A stretch of DNA of 64,000 bases, taken from the NCBI RefSeq assembly GCF_000423445.1, contig NZ_KE384018.1:62001-126000 (forward strand), read 5' to 3'. Under the pieces are notes generated by a model. It worked only from the letters and a program-made list of their open reading frames with translations. It was not told the origin of the DNA and did no database searches. Source of the DNA: Acidipropionibacterium thoenii DSM 20276 (GTDB lineage Bacteria > Actinomycetota > Actinomycetes > Propionibacteriales > Propionibacteriaceae). The first letter of the stretch is position 1; each line of letters opens with the position of its first letter. Below, piece by piece: positions 46,369-54,523 of the stretch. Both the position numbers and the translations under genes were made by a program.

Positions 46369-47690
46369 CTGTCCGCAATCCTCCCGAGCTGCCGGAGCTC
46401 GGATCGGCCATGACCACCCCGCAGGCCGTCATCGAGGCTCAGCGATGCCTCTACTGCTATGCCGCCCCGTGCCAGCAGGCCTGCCCCACCCATATCGAGA
46501 TCCCCACTTTCATCCGGCGGATCTCCAACCATGACGACCGGGGCGCGGCCCAGACGATCCTGGATGCCAATGTGCTGGGGGCCAGCTGTGCTCGGGTCTG
46601 TCCGGTCGAGGAGCTGTGCGAGGGCGCCTGCGTGCTCAACGACACCGAGGACCCGATCCAGATCGGACGCCTGCAGAGGTACGCCACCGACACCTTCAGC
46701 GCCAGCGGTCTGCCGATCATCGAGCCGGGCCCCGACACCGGCAGAAAGGTCCTCATCGTCGGATCCGGCCCGGCGGGACTGAGCGCTGCCGCCGAGCTGC
46801 GGCGGGAGGGACATCGGGTGGTGATCTGGGAGTCCCGCCAGCGGGCCGGCGGGTTGTCGACCTACGGCATCCTGCCGATCCGCGAACCCTTGCAGATCGC
46901 CCAGCACGAGGTGGACGAGGTCGCCCGAAGCGGGGTCGAGATCCTCACCGGTCACCCGCTGAGCTCGCATGCGGAGCTGATCGACGCCAGCGCCGAGTTC
47001 GACGCCGTGCTGCTGGCCACCGGGCTGGGCGCCACCACGCCGCTCGGGCTGGACCATGAGGAACTGGCCCTCGACGGACTGGACTACATCGCCACCGCCA
47101 AGCTGGATCCCGACTCCCTTCCCCGGTTCGGCCGGGTGGCGGTGATCGGGGCCGGGAACACCGCCATCGACGCGGCCACCATCGCCCAGCGGTTCGGCTC
47201 CCGGACCGTGATCGTCTACCGGCGCGGCGAGCAGCAGGCGCCCTGCTACCCGGCCGAGCGCCAGTTCGCGCTGGCCGAGGGGATCACCTTCAGCTACCTC
47301 TCCCAGCCGGTCGGGGTGGTGGCCGACCAGGGCGTGGTCACCGGTGTGAGATGCCTGCGCACCGCGCTGGGGCCGACCGACCTGTCCGGTCGTGCCTCCT
47401 TCGCCACGGTGCCCGGCTCGGACTTCGTGATCGGCTGCGATGCCGTGATCAAGGCCAATGGTCAGGGCAGGCCCCAGGACTCGATGGGTGATCTCGAGAT
47501 GGCCACCAGTCGCGGGTTCATCGCCGTCGACGCCGACTACGCGACCTCGATCCCAGGTGTCTGGGCCGCCGGCGACGCGGTGCGCTCGGTGGGCCAGGCC
47601 AGCACCGTGATGGCCGTCCAGGACGGCACACTCGCCGCCCGTTGCATTGACCGGGCCCTGATGGGCGTCACCGGCCGGAAGGGAGCCTGA
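46365..47690 (+). CDS. preT: Dihydropyrimidine dehydrogenase, NAD(P)H-oxidising subunit PreT
   Basis: 441-aa Fe-S flavoprotein. The N-terminal domain has two cysteine clusters (CLYCYAAPCQQACPTHIEIP; GASCARVCPVEELCEGACV) like the N-terminus of glutamate synthase small chains. The FAD motif is VLIVGSGPAGLSAAAELRR, the NAD(P)H motif VAVIGAGNTAIDAATIAQ, and GVWAAGDAVRSVGQAST closes the fold. It passes electrons to PreA. GGAGGG lies 7 nt before GTG 46365. A GlnR-like site stands upstream. Confidence 0.92.
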   Translation: MTVRNPPELPELGSAMTTPQAVIEAQRCLYCYAAPCQQACPTHIEIPTFIRRISNHDDRGAAQTILDANVLGASCARVCPVEELCEGACVLNDTEDPIQIGRLQRYATDTFSASGLPIIEPGPDTGRKVLIVGSGPAGLSAAAELRREGHRVVIWESRQRAGGLSTYGILPIREPLQIAQHEVDEVARSGVEILTGHPLSSHAELIDASAEFDAVLLATGLGATTPLGLDHEELALDGLDYIATAKLDPDSLPRFGRVAVIGAGNTAIDAATIAQRFGSRTVIVYRRGEQQAPCYPAERQFALAEGITFSYLSQPVGVVADQGVVTGVRCLRTALGPTDLSGRASFATVPGSDFVIGCDAVIKANGQGRPQDSMGDLEMATSRGFIAVDADYATSIPGVWAAGDAVRSVGQASTVMAVQDGTLAARCIDRALMGVTGRKGA

Positions 47691-47691
47691 G

Positions 47692-49071
47692 ATGGCTGAT
47701 CTGACATCGACCTTCTGCGGGGTCAGCGCGCCCAACCCGTTCTGGCTGGCCTCCGCACCGCCCACCAACTCGGCCTACCAGATCAACAAGGCCTTCGAGG
47801 CCGGCTGGGGAGGTGTGGTGTGGAAGACCATCGGCGCCCCGGTGCTCAACATCTCCAACCGCTACGGATCGCTGCGGCACGAGGGCCGCCAGCTGGTCGG
47901 GATCAACAACATCGAGCTGGTCTCCGACCGCAGCCTGGACATCAGTCTCAAGGAGATCGCCGAGGTCAAGAAGGAGTGGCCCGACCGGGCGGTCTGGGTC
48001 TCGGCGATGGTCGACGCCAGCCCGAAGGCCTGGCGTGAGATCGTCGACGCCATCGAGCAGACCGGCGCCGACGGGATCGAGCTCAACTTCGGATGCCCCC
48101 AGGGGATGTCTGAGCGGGGCATGGGTGCGGCCGTCGGCCAGGTCCCCGAACTGTGCGGCCAGAACACCGCTTGGGTGCGCGAGTGCACCAGTCTTCCGGT
48201 GATCTCCAAGCTCACCCCCAATGTCACCGACATCAAGGAGCCGGCGCTGGCGGCCCTGCAGGCCGGTGCCGATGCGCTCAGCCTGATCAACACCATCAAC
48301 TCGATCGCCTCGGTCGACCTGGACACCGTCCATGTGCTGCCCGATGTCGGCGGTCGCGCCAGTCACGGTGGCTATGCCGGCCCCGCGGTGCGCCCGATCG
48401 CGTTGTACATGCTCTCGGAGCTGATGACCGATCCCAGGATCGCCGGCTTCGGCAGGCCGATCAGCGGCATCGGCGGAGTGCAGAGCTGGCAGGACGCCGC
48501 GGAGTTCCTCTGTCTGGGCGCCTCCTCGGTGCAGGTCTGCACCGCGGCGATGCACTACGGCTTCCGGATCGTCGGTGACCTGATCTCCGGACTGTCGAAC
48601 TGGATGGATGAGCACGGCTTCGCCACCATCGAGGACTTCCGCGGCAGGGCCCTGGCGGGGCTGGGCACCTACAACGACCTGGATCTGTCCTACAAGGCGG
48701 TGGCCCACATCGACCCGGCGAGGTGCATCACGTGCAATCTGTGCTGGGAGGCCTGCGAGGACACCGCTCACCAGTGCATCGACCTGGTGACTCCCGATGG
48801 CGAGGTGGTGCGGGCCGGCATCGACGAGTCCGTCAGTGGTGCCGCGAGCCGGCTGGGTCGGCCCCTCCCGCAGGTCCGGGAGGCCGATTGTGTCGGATGC
48901 GCGCTGTGCGCCAACGTCTGCCCCGTCGATGACTGCATCACGATGCAGACCCGAGACTCCGGCCGAGCTCCGGTGACCTGGCAGCAGATCACCGCCGAGC
49001 GGCCGGAAGTGACCGACAACTGGCTGGCCATGGATGCCTACCGGGACGAGGTGGGAATTCATATTCACTAG
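47692..49071 (+). CDS. preA: Dihydropyrimidine dehydrogenase, catalytic subunit PreA
   Basis: 459-aa subunit that reduces uracil/thymine to the 5,6-dihydro forms. An FMN TIM barrel (1-330; FCGVSAPNPFWLASAPPTNS, GWGGVVWKTIG, NFGCPQGMSERGMG, PISGIGGVQSWQDAAEFL) is followed by a C-terminal two-cluster ferredoxin (CITCNLCWEAC and CVGCALCANVCPVDDC). In the active-site loop, the place of the mammalian catalytic Cys (GLACGQ) reads GAAVGQ. Starts 1 nt after preT (TGAGATG). Length and order match E. coli preTA. Confidence 0.92.
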   Translation: MADLTSTFCGVSAPNPFWLASAPPTNSAYQINKAFEAGWGGVVWKTIGAPVLNISNRYGSLRHEGRQLVGINNIELVSDRSLDISLKEIAEVKKEWPDRAVWVSAMVDASPKAWREIVDAIEQTGADGIELNFGCPQGMSERGMGAAVGQVPELCGQNTAWVRECTSLPVISKLTPNVTDIKEPALAALQAGADALSLINTINSIASVDLDTVHVLPDVGGRASHGGYAGPAVRPIALYMLSELMTDPRIAGFGRPISGIGGVQSWQDAAEFLCLGASSVQVCTAAMHYGFRIVGDLISGLSNWMDEHGFATIEDFRGRALAGLGTYNDLDLSYKAVAHIDPARCITCNLCWEACEDTAHQCIDLVTPDGEVVRAGIDESVSGAASRLGRPLPQVREADCVGCALCANVCPVDDCITMQTRDSGRAPVTWQQITAERPEVTDNWLAMDAYRDEVGIHIH

Positions 49072-49182
49072 CATTCCCTTGCCATTCCCATCACATTGAC
49101 AGCTGTTGACATTCGGATTCCATCGGCATCAATGCCTTCATTCCCAGAAGGCGACCCCAGACCCTCCCAGAAAGGCTCAGTC

Positions 49183-50799
49183 ATGAGCGTCACAAGACAA
49201 GGCTACGGCCAGCTGATACATGAGGACGGACGCGTTTCCGTCGACGACGTCAGCACCCTGGCCGACTCCACCCTCGCCAATCGCGACCTCGACCCGGTCC
49301 CGATCGAGAAGCGAACCTGGGGCACCTACAACTTCACCGCGCTGTGGGTCGGCATGGCCCACAACATCCCCTCCTGGACGCTGGCCTCCGGTCTGGTGGC
49401 CATCGGGATGGACTGGAAGCAGTCGGTGCTGACCATCGTGGTCGCCAACATCATCGTGCTCATCCCGATCCTGCTCAATGGCCATGCCGGCACCAAGTAC
49501 GGCATCCCCTTCCCGGTCTTCGTGAGGTCCTCCTTCGGTGTCCGCGGGGCCAACCTTCCGGCCATCCTGAGGGCCCTGGTCGCCTGTGCCTGGTTCGGCA
49601 TCAACACCTGGATCGGCGGCTCCGGCATCTACCTGCTGGCCGGCAAGCTGATCGGCAACTGGTGGGTCAACGCCGCGGCCGTCGGCGGCCACCCGTGGAC
49701 GATGTGGTTCTCCTTCGCGGTCTTCCTGGCCCTGGAGGTCTTCATCATCCTGCACGGGATGGAGGCGGTGCGGAGGTTCGAGAACTGGGCCGCCCCGGTC
49801 GTCATCGCCGCCGCGCTGGCACTGCTGATCTGGATCACCGTCAAGGCCGGCGGCTTCGGCAGCATCCTCAGCGAGCCCGGCACCCTGCACGGTGCCGCCT
49901 TCTGGAAGGTCTTCTTCCCCTCCCTGATGGGCATGATCGGGTTCTGGGCCACCCTGAGCCTCAACATCTCGGACTTCACCCGTTTCGGCGGTTCCCAGAA
50001 GGCTCAGATCAAGGGCCAGGCGCTCGGCCTTCCCACCACCATGACGCTGTTCGCTCTGCTGTCGGTGCTGGTCACCGCCGCCGGTGAGCGGGTCTGGGGC
50101 ACCGCGATCTGGGATCCCATCGAGCTGACCGCCAAGATCGAGAACCCGATCGGCATCCTGGTCGCGCTGTTCACCGTTCTGGTGGCCTCGCTGTCGGTCA
50201 ACATCGCTGCCAACCTGGTGAGCCCGGCCTACGACTTCGCCAATGCGCTTCCGAAGTACATCACCTTCAAGCGCGGAGCCATCGTGGCCATCATCATCGG
50301 TGTCCTCATCCAGCCCTGGCGCCTGATTGCCAACCCGGACATGTACATCTTCACCTGGTTGGGCTTCTACGGCGGCATCCTCGGACCGATCGCCGGCATC
50401 CTCATCGGCGACTACTGGATCGTGCGCCAGAAGTTCCTGGTGGTTCCCGACCTGTACTCCTCCCGCAAGGACGGCGCGTACTGGTTCACCGGTGGCTGGA
50501 ACTGGCGCGGAGTGGTCACCCTCGTGGTGTCTGCGCTGCTGGCCATCGGAGGGTCCTACTCCGGGGTCGACGCCAAGGGTGTCAAGAGCGGCCCCTTCCC
50601 GGTCGACGGCCTGATCCCCTTCCTCAAGCCGCTGGCCGATTTCGGATGGCTGATCGGCATCATCGCCGCGATCGTCCTGCAGGTGGCCTTCAACAAGATC
50701 TTCCCGCCGGCCCATCTGAAGGACTCGCTGCTCGATGAGTCCAGGCTGACGGTCCCCGAGCCGGTCGGCCCGAGGAATGTCCCCGACACCGTGGCCTGA
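49183..50799 (+). CDS. NCS1-family nucleobase/allantoin/hydantoin permease
   Basis: 538-aa transporter with 12 helices. NCS1 motifs: PVPIEKRTWGTYNFTALWVGMAHNI near the start (split), GTKYGIPFPVFVRSSFGVRGANLPAI, LNISDFTRFGGS. Family substrates are uracil, cytosine, allantoin or hydantoins; the flanking genes make uracil/thymine or dihydropyrimidines most likely. The ATG 49183 follows AGAAAGG. The 110-nt gap before it is relatively AT-rich, with repeated CATTCCC words, and may hold its own promoter. Confidence 0.9.
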   Translation: MSVTRQGYGQLIHEDGRVSVDDVSTLADSTLANRDLDPVPIEKRTWGTYNFTALWVGMAHNIPSWTLASGLVAIGMDWKQSVLTIVVANIIVLIPILLNGHAGTKYGIPFPVFVRSSFGVRGANLPAILRALVACAWFGINTWIGGSGIYLLAGKLIGNWWVNAAAVGGHPWTMWFSFAVFLALEVFIILHGMEAVRRFENWAAPVVIAAALALLIWITVKAGGFGSILSEPGTLHGAAFWKVFFPSLMGMIGFWATLSLNISDFTRFGGSQKAQIKGQALGLPTTMTLFALLSVLVTAAGERVWGTAIWDPIELTAKIENPIGILVALFTVLVASLSVNIAANLVSPAYDFANALPKYITFKRGAIVAIIIGVLIQPWRLIANPDMYIFTWLGFYGGILGPIAGILIGDYWIVRQKFLVVPDLYSSRKDGAYWFTGGWNWRGVVTLVVSALLAIGGSYSGVDAKGVKSGPFPVDGLIPFLKPLADFGWLIGIIAAIVLQVAFNKIFPPAHLKDSLLDESRLTVPEPVGPRNVPDTVA

Positions 50800-50816
50800 T
50801 CGTCCACACCCTGGCA

Positions 50817-50840
50817 GGCGGCCGCTGGGAAGCGGCCGCC
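50817..50840 (+). terminator. Hairpin between permease and ureidopropionase genes
   Basis: Perfect 10-bp stem GGCGGCCGCT/AGCGGCCGCC with loop GGGA, 17 nt after the permease stop; partial terminator or mRNA processing element. Confidence 0.55.
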
Positions 50841-50892
50841 CCAGGACCTGCCCCGAGAGTTTTGTACCGCAACAGATAAGGAATCTCGAACA

Positions 50893-51741
50893 ATGTCTGT
50901 AGTGAAAGCAGCGATCACCCAGTGCACCTGGACCGGTGACAAGCAGTCGATGATCGACAAGCATGTCTCCTACGTCGAGAAGGCCGCCGCCGAGGGCGTC
51001 CAGGTGATCTGCTTCCAAGAACTGTTCTTCGGGCCCTACTTCGGCATCGTCCAGGACAAGAAGTACTACGACTACGCCGAGTCGATCCCCGGCCCGACCA
51101 CTGACACCTTCTGCGAACTGGCCAGGAAGTACCACATGGTCATCATCCTTCCGATCTACGAGGAGGAGATGACCGGGGTGTACTACAACACCGCAGTCGT
51201 CATCGACGCCGACGGTTCGATTCTCGGCAAGTACCGCAAGTCCCAGATCCCGCACGTGAACGCCTTCTGGGAGAAGTTCTACTTCCGCCCCGGCAACACC
51301 GGCTTCAAGGTGTGGAACACCGCCGTCGGCAAGGTCGGCGTCTGTATCTGTTACGACCGTCACTTCCCGGAGAGCTGGAGATGCCTGGGACTGGCCGGAG
51401 CGGAGATCGTCTTCAACCCGAACGCCTCGGCCCCGGGCCTGTCGAACCGGCTGTGGGAGCTGGAGCAGTGCGCCGCCGCCGGTGCCAACGGCTACTTCGT
51501 GCTGGTGCCCAACCGGGTCGGCTTGGAGTCCGACGAGTTCGGCGAGGAGGCGGTCGACTTCTACGGCAGCTCCTTCGTGGCCGACCCGCGCGGCAACTAT
51601 GTCGGTGAGGTCGGTTCCACCGACACCGAGGAGATGCTGGTGCGCGACCTGGACCTGGACATGATCGAGGACACCCGCCGTGACTGGCAGTTCTACCGGG
51701 ACCGTCGTCCCGATCTCTACTCCCCGATCGTGGCGGGCTGA
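50893..51741 (+). CDS. Beta-ureidopropionase (N-carbamoyl-beta-alanine amidohydrolase)
   Basis: 282-aa nitrilase-superfamily enzyme with the triad Glu43 (ICFQELFFGPYFG), Lys116 (YRKSQIP) and Cys153 (VGVCICYDRHFPESWR). The motifs FYFRPGNTGF and PNRVG fit the beta-ureidopropionase branch. It would convert N-carbamoyl-beta-alanine to beta-alanine, CO2 and ammonia. AAGGAATC precedes the ATG. Dihydropyrimidinase follows after 9 nt. Confidence 0.9.
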   Translation: MSVVKAAITQCTWTGDKQSMIDKHVSYVEKAAAEGVQVICFQELFFGPYFGIVQDKKYYDYAESIPGPTTDTFCELARKYHMVIILPIYEEEMTGVYYNTAVVIDADGSILGKYRKSQIPHVNAFWEKFYFRPGNTGFKVWNTAVGKVGVCICYDRHFPESWRCLGLAGAEIVFNPNASAPGLSNRLWELEQCAAAGANGYFVLVPNRVGLESDEFGEEAVDFYGSSFVADPRGNYVGEVGSTDTEEMLVRDLDLDMIEDTRRDWQFYRDRRPDLYSPIVAG

Positions 51742-51750
51742 GGCGGCATC

Positions 51751-53169
51751 ATGGCTATCACACTCATCAAGGGCGGAACCGTCGTCAGCTCCACCGGACG
51801 CAGCAAGCAGGACGTCCTGATCGACGGCCAGACCATCGCCGCGGTGCTCGATCCCGCCGACACCAGCCTCGCGGCCGACCTGACGGAGCGGGCCGACACG
51901 GTCGTCGACGCCACCGGGAAGTACGTCATCCCCGGCGGGATCGACGCCCACACCCACATGGAGATGCCCTTCGGCGGCACCTTCGCCAGCGACACCTTCG
52001 AGACCGGCACCCGGGCCGCGGCATGGGGCGGGACCACCACCATCATCGACTTCGCGGTCCAGAACAAGGGCGGGTCGGTCAAGGACGCCATCGAGCAGTG
52101 GCACCAGAAGGCCGCCGGTGAATGCGCGATCGACTACGCCTTTCACCAGATCCTCGGGGACATCAACGAGCAATCGCTGATCGACCTGAGGTCGCTGGCG
52201 GCCGAGGGGGTCACCAGCTTCAAGATGTTCACCGCGTACCCGGGGGTGTTCTACAGCACCGACGACCAGATCTTCCGCGCCATGCAGGTCGCCGCCGAGG
52301 AGGGCCTGCTGCCGATGATGCACGCCGAGAACGGCCCGGTCATCGACGTCATCGCCGAGCAGCTGGTCAAGGAGGGCAAGACCTCGCCGTACTACCACGG
52401 CATCGCCCGGCCCTGGGAGATGGAGGAGGAGGCCACTCACCGCACCATCATGTTGAGCCGGGTGGCCCACAGCCCGGTCTACATCGTGCACGTCACCGCC
52501 AAGCAGGCGATGCGTCAGGTGCAGGCCGCCCGTGCCGATGGCCACCTGGTGTTCGGCGAATCCTGCCCGCAGTACCTCTATCAGTCCCTGGAGGAGCAGC
52601 TCGGGGCTCCCGGCTTCGAGGGCGCCAAGTACGTCTGCAGCCCGCCGCTGCGCTCGAAGGAGGAGGGCCATCAGGAGGATCTGTGGATGGCCCTTCGGAC
52701 CGATGCGCTGTCCGTGGTGGCCACCGACCACTGCCCCTTCTGCATGAAGCAGAAGCAGATGGGAGCCAACGACTTCCGCAAGATCCCCAATGGGATGGGT
52801 CTGGTCGAGCACCGGATGGACCTGATGTACCAGGGCACCGTCAACGGCAGGATCAGCCTGGAGAGGTTCGTCGACATCACCAGCACAGGACCGGCCCGGA
52901 TCTTCGGGCTCTACGGCAGGAAGGGGGTCATCACCCCCGGAGCCGACGGCGATGTGGTGGTCTACGACCCCAATGGCACCACGACCATCGGGATCAACGA
53001 CACCCACCACATGAATCTCGACTACTCCAACTTCGAGGGCTGGCACATCGACGGCCACGTGGACACCGTGCTGAGCCGCGGCAAGGTGGTGGTCGACGAG
53101 ACCGGCTACGTCGGCACCAAGGGAGACGGCGAGTTCGTCGCCTGCAAGCCGAGCCAGATGATCGGCTGA
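51751..53169 (+). CDS. hydA: Dihydropyrimidinase / D-hydantoinase
   Basis: 472-aa binuclear-zinc cyclic amidohydrolase opening the dihydropyrimidine ring. His67 and His69 (GGIDAHTHMEMPFGG), the carbamylated Lys158 (VTSFKMFTAYPG), MMHAENG and ATDHCPF provide the metal ligands. It sits 9 nt after ureidopropionase with GAGGCGG as ribosome site, completing the three-step ring-reduction and ring-opening pathway. A terminator follows. Confidence 0.93.
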   Translation: MAITLIKGGTVVSSTGRSKQDVLIDGQTIAAVLDPADTSLAADLTERADTVVDATGKYVIPGGIDAHTHMEMPFGGTFASDTFETGTRAAAWGGTTTIIDFAVQNKGGSVKDAIEQWHQKAAGECAIDYAFHQILGDINEQSLIDLRSLAAEGVTSFKMFTAYPGVFYSTDDQIFRAMQVAAEEGLLPMMHAENGPVIDVIAEQLVKEGKTSPYYHGIARPWEMEEEATHRTIMLSRVAHSPVYIVHVTAKQAMRQVQAARADGHLVFGESCPQYLYQSLEEQLGAPGFEGAKYVCSPPLRSKEEGHQEDLWMALRTDALSVVATDHCPFCMKQKQMGANDFRKIPNGMGLVEHRMDLMYQGTVNGRISLERFVDITSTGPARIFGLYGRKGVITPGADGDVVVYDPNGTTTIGINDTHHMNLDYSNFEGWHIDGHVDTVLSRGKVVVDETGYVGTKGDGEFVACKPSQMIG

Positions 53170-53218
53170 GTCGCCCGTGGCACCGGCGGCGTCGCGGTCG
53201 ACCGGTGGAGGTGGTGGC

Positions 53219-53252
53219 GGCGAGGGTCGGGGTGGAAGCCCCGGCCCTCGCC
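53219..53252 (+). terminator. Terminator after the pyrimidine-degradation genes
   Basis: 14-bp stem GGCGAGGGTCGGGG/CCCCGGCCCTCGCC with one T-G wobble and a 6-nt loop; near copy of the 46003 terminator stem. Confidence 0.7.
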
Positions 53253-53383
53253 GTGCCCGCCAGCCCCTCCCGAGTGAGCTGTGCAGCGGAGCCGTAGGCT
53301 CAGCACCGGGGCAACGGGGCAGGGCGACGATCCAGCCCAGCCCCACGATGCCGAGAACGGTGCCGAGACGGAGGAGTCGAACA

Positions 53384-54406
53384 GTGGTGGCAGTCGATGT
53401 CAACGAGCTCGTCGAGCAGGTGGTCGCGGGAAGCCGGCCGCAGATCGCCCGGGCACTGACCCTGGTGGAGTCCAGCAGGCCGGCGGACCGGGAACGCACC
53501 CGCGAGATGCTGAGGCTGCTGGCCCCCTACACCGGCAAGGCCATCCGGGTCGGCATCTCGGGGGTGCCCGGAGCCGGCAAGTCCACCTTCATCGACGCGA
53601 TGGGCTGCCGGCTGGTCGACGAGTACCACCACAAGGTCGCGGTGCTGGCCATCGATCCCTCCTCGGCCAATACTGGCGGGTCGATCCTCGGCGACCGGAC
53701 CCGGATGGCGGCCCTCGCCGAGCGGGAGGACGCCTTCGTGCGTCCCTCACCCTCTGGGGGCTCACTGGGAGGGGTGGCACGGGCCACCCGCGAGGCGATC
53801 GTGGTGATGGAGGCGGCCGGCTACGACGTCGTGATGATCGAGACGGTCGGCGTCGGTCAGTCCGAGGTGGCGGTGGCGGGGATGGTCGACACCTTCCTGC
53901 TGCTGTCGGTGGCCGGTACCGGCGACCAGTTGCAGGGCATCAAGAAGGGGATCCTCGAGCTGGCCGATGTCGTGGCGGTCAACAAGGCCGACGGCGAGAA
54001 CGCCCCCAACGCCCGGGAGGCGGCCCGCAACCTGCGCCAGGCGATGCGAATGGTGTCCTCGGCCGAGGACGGCCGCAAGGTGCCGGTGGTCACCTGCTCG
54101 GCGGTCACCGGGGAGGGGCTGGACGACGTCTGGAAGGCGGTCCTCGACCATCGCGAGTGGCTGTCCGGCAACGGATCCCTGGAAGCCCGCCGGATCGCCC
54201 AGCAGCACGAGTGGATGTGGTCGATCATCCGCAATCAGATCATGGACTCCTTGGACGGAGATCCGCGGGTCCGGGCTCGCGCCGAGGAGGTGGGCCGGCT
54301 GATCGACGACGGCCGGACCGACGCCTTGGATGCCGCCGAACAGGTGCTGGGGGTGTTCGCCGAACAGCTGCCCGAGTTCGGATGGGCACGAGCCGGCCAG
54401 AAGTAG
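53384..54406 (+). CDS. meaB: Methylmalonyl-CoA mutase chaperone GTPase MeaB
   Basis: 340-aa G3E P-loop GTPase (ArgK/MeaB family) that loads and protects the cobalamin cofactor of methylmalonyl-CoA mutase, the key enzyme of propionic fermentation. Walker A is GVPGAGKSTF; other motifs are VLAIDPSSANTGGSILGDRTRM, ETVGVGQSE and NKADGENA. The GTG at 53384 has GGAGGAG 6 nt upstream. No mutase gene is in the window, so it is separated from mutAB here or serves another mutase. Confidence 0.93.
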   Translation: MVAVDVNELVEQVVAGSRPQIARALTLVESSRPADRERTREMLRLLAPYTGKAIRVGISGVPGAGKSTFIDAMGCRLVDEYHHKVAVLAIDPSSANTGGSILGDRTRMAALAEREDAFVRPSPSGGSLGGVARATREAIVVMEAAGYDVVMIETVGVGQSEVAVAGMVDTFLLLSVAGTGDQLQGIKKGILELADVVAVNKADGENAPNAREAARNLRQAMRMVSSAEDGRKVPVVTCSAVTGEGLDDVWKAVLDHREWLSGNGSLEARRIAQQHEWMWSIIRNQIMDSLDGDPRVRARAEEVGRLIDDGRTDALDAAEQVLGVFAEQLPEFGWARAGQK

Positions 54407-54511
54407 CGGCCCGGGCGGCGTCGCGCAGATGGTCCCCGAACCGCCGACCGGTCATCGCCCCGGCAGGTGACCACCGATCAACTCCCCTGTCACACCGATG
54501 ATCCGAACCGG

Positions 54512-54517
54512 TAGATT
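54512..54517 (+). promoter_or_regulatory. -10 element (TAGATT) of purL
   Basis: TAGATT, 6 nt before GTG 54524; leaderless layout. Confidence 0.45.
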
Positions 54518-54523
54518 GTCCTC

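Noticed and set aside
49177-53499. 1440-codon open frame on the minus strand, and similar giant antisense frames (25737-28472, 15252-17180, 30685-32739, 1760-3700)
   Set aside because: They mirror well-supported genes on the other strand; in very GC-rich DNA antisense frames stay open. Their translations are Gly/Asp/His/Gln-rich with no recognisable domain.
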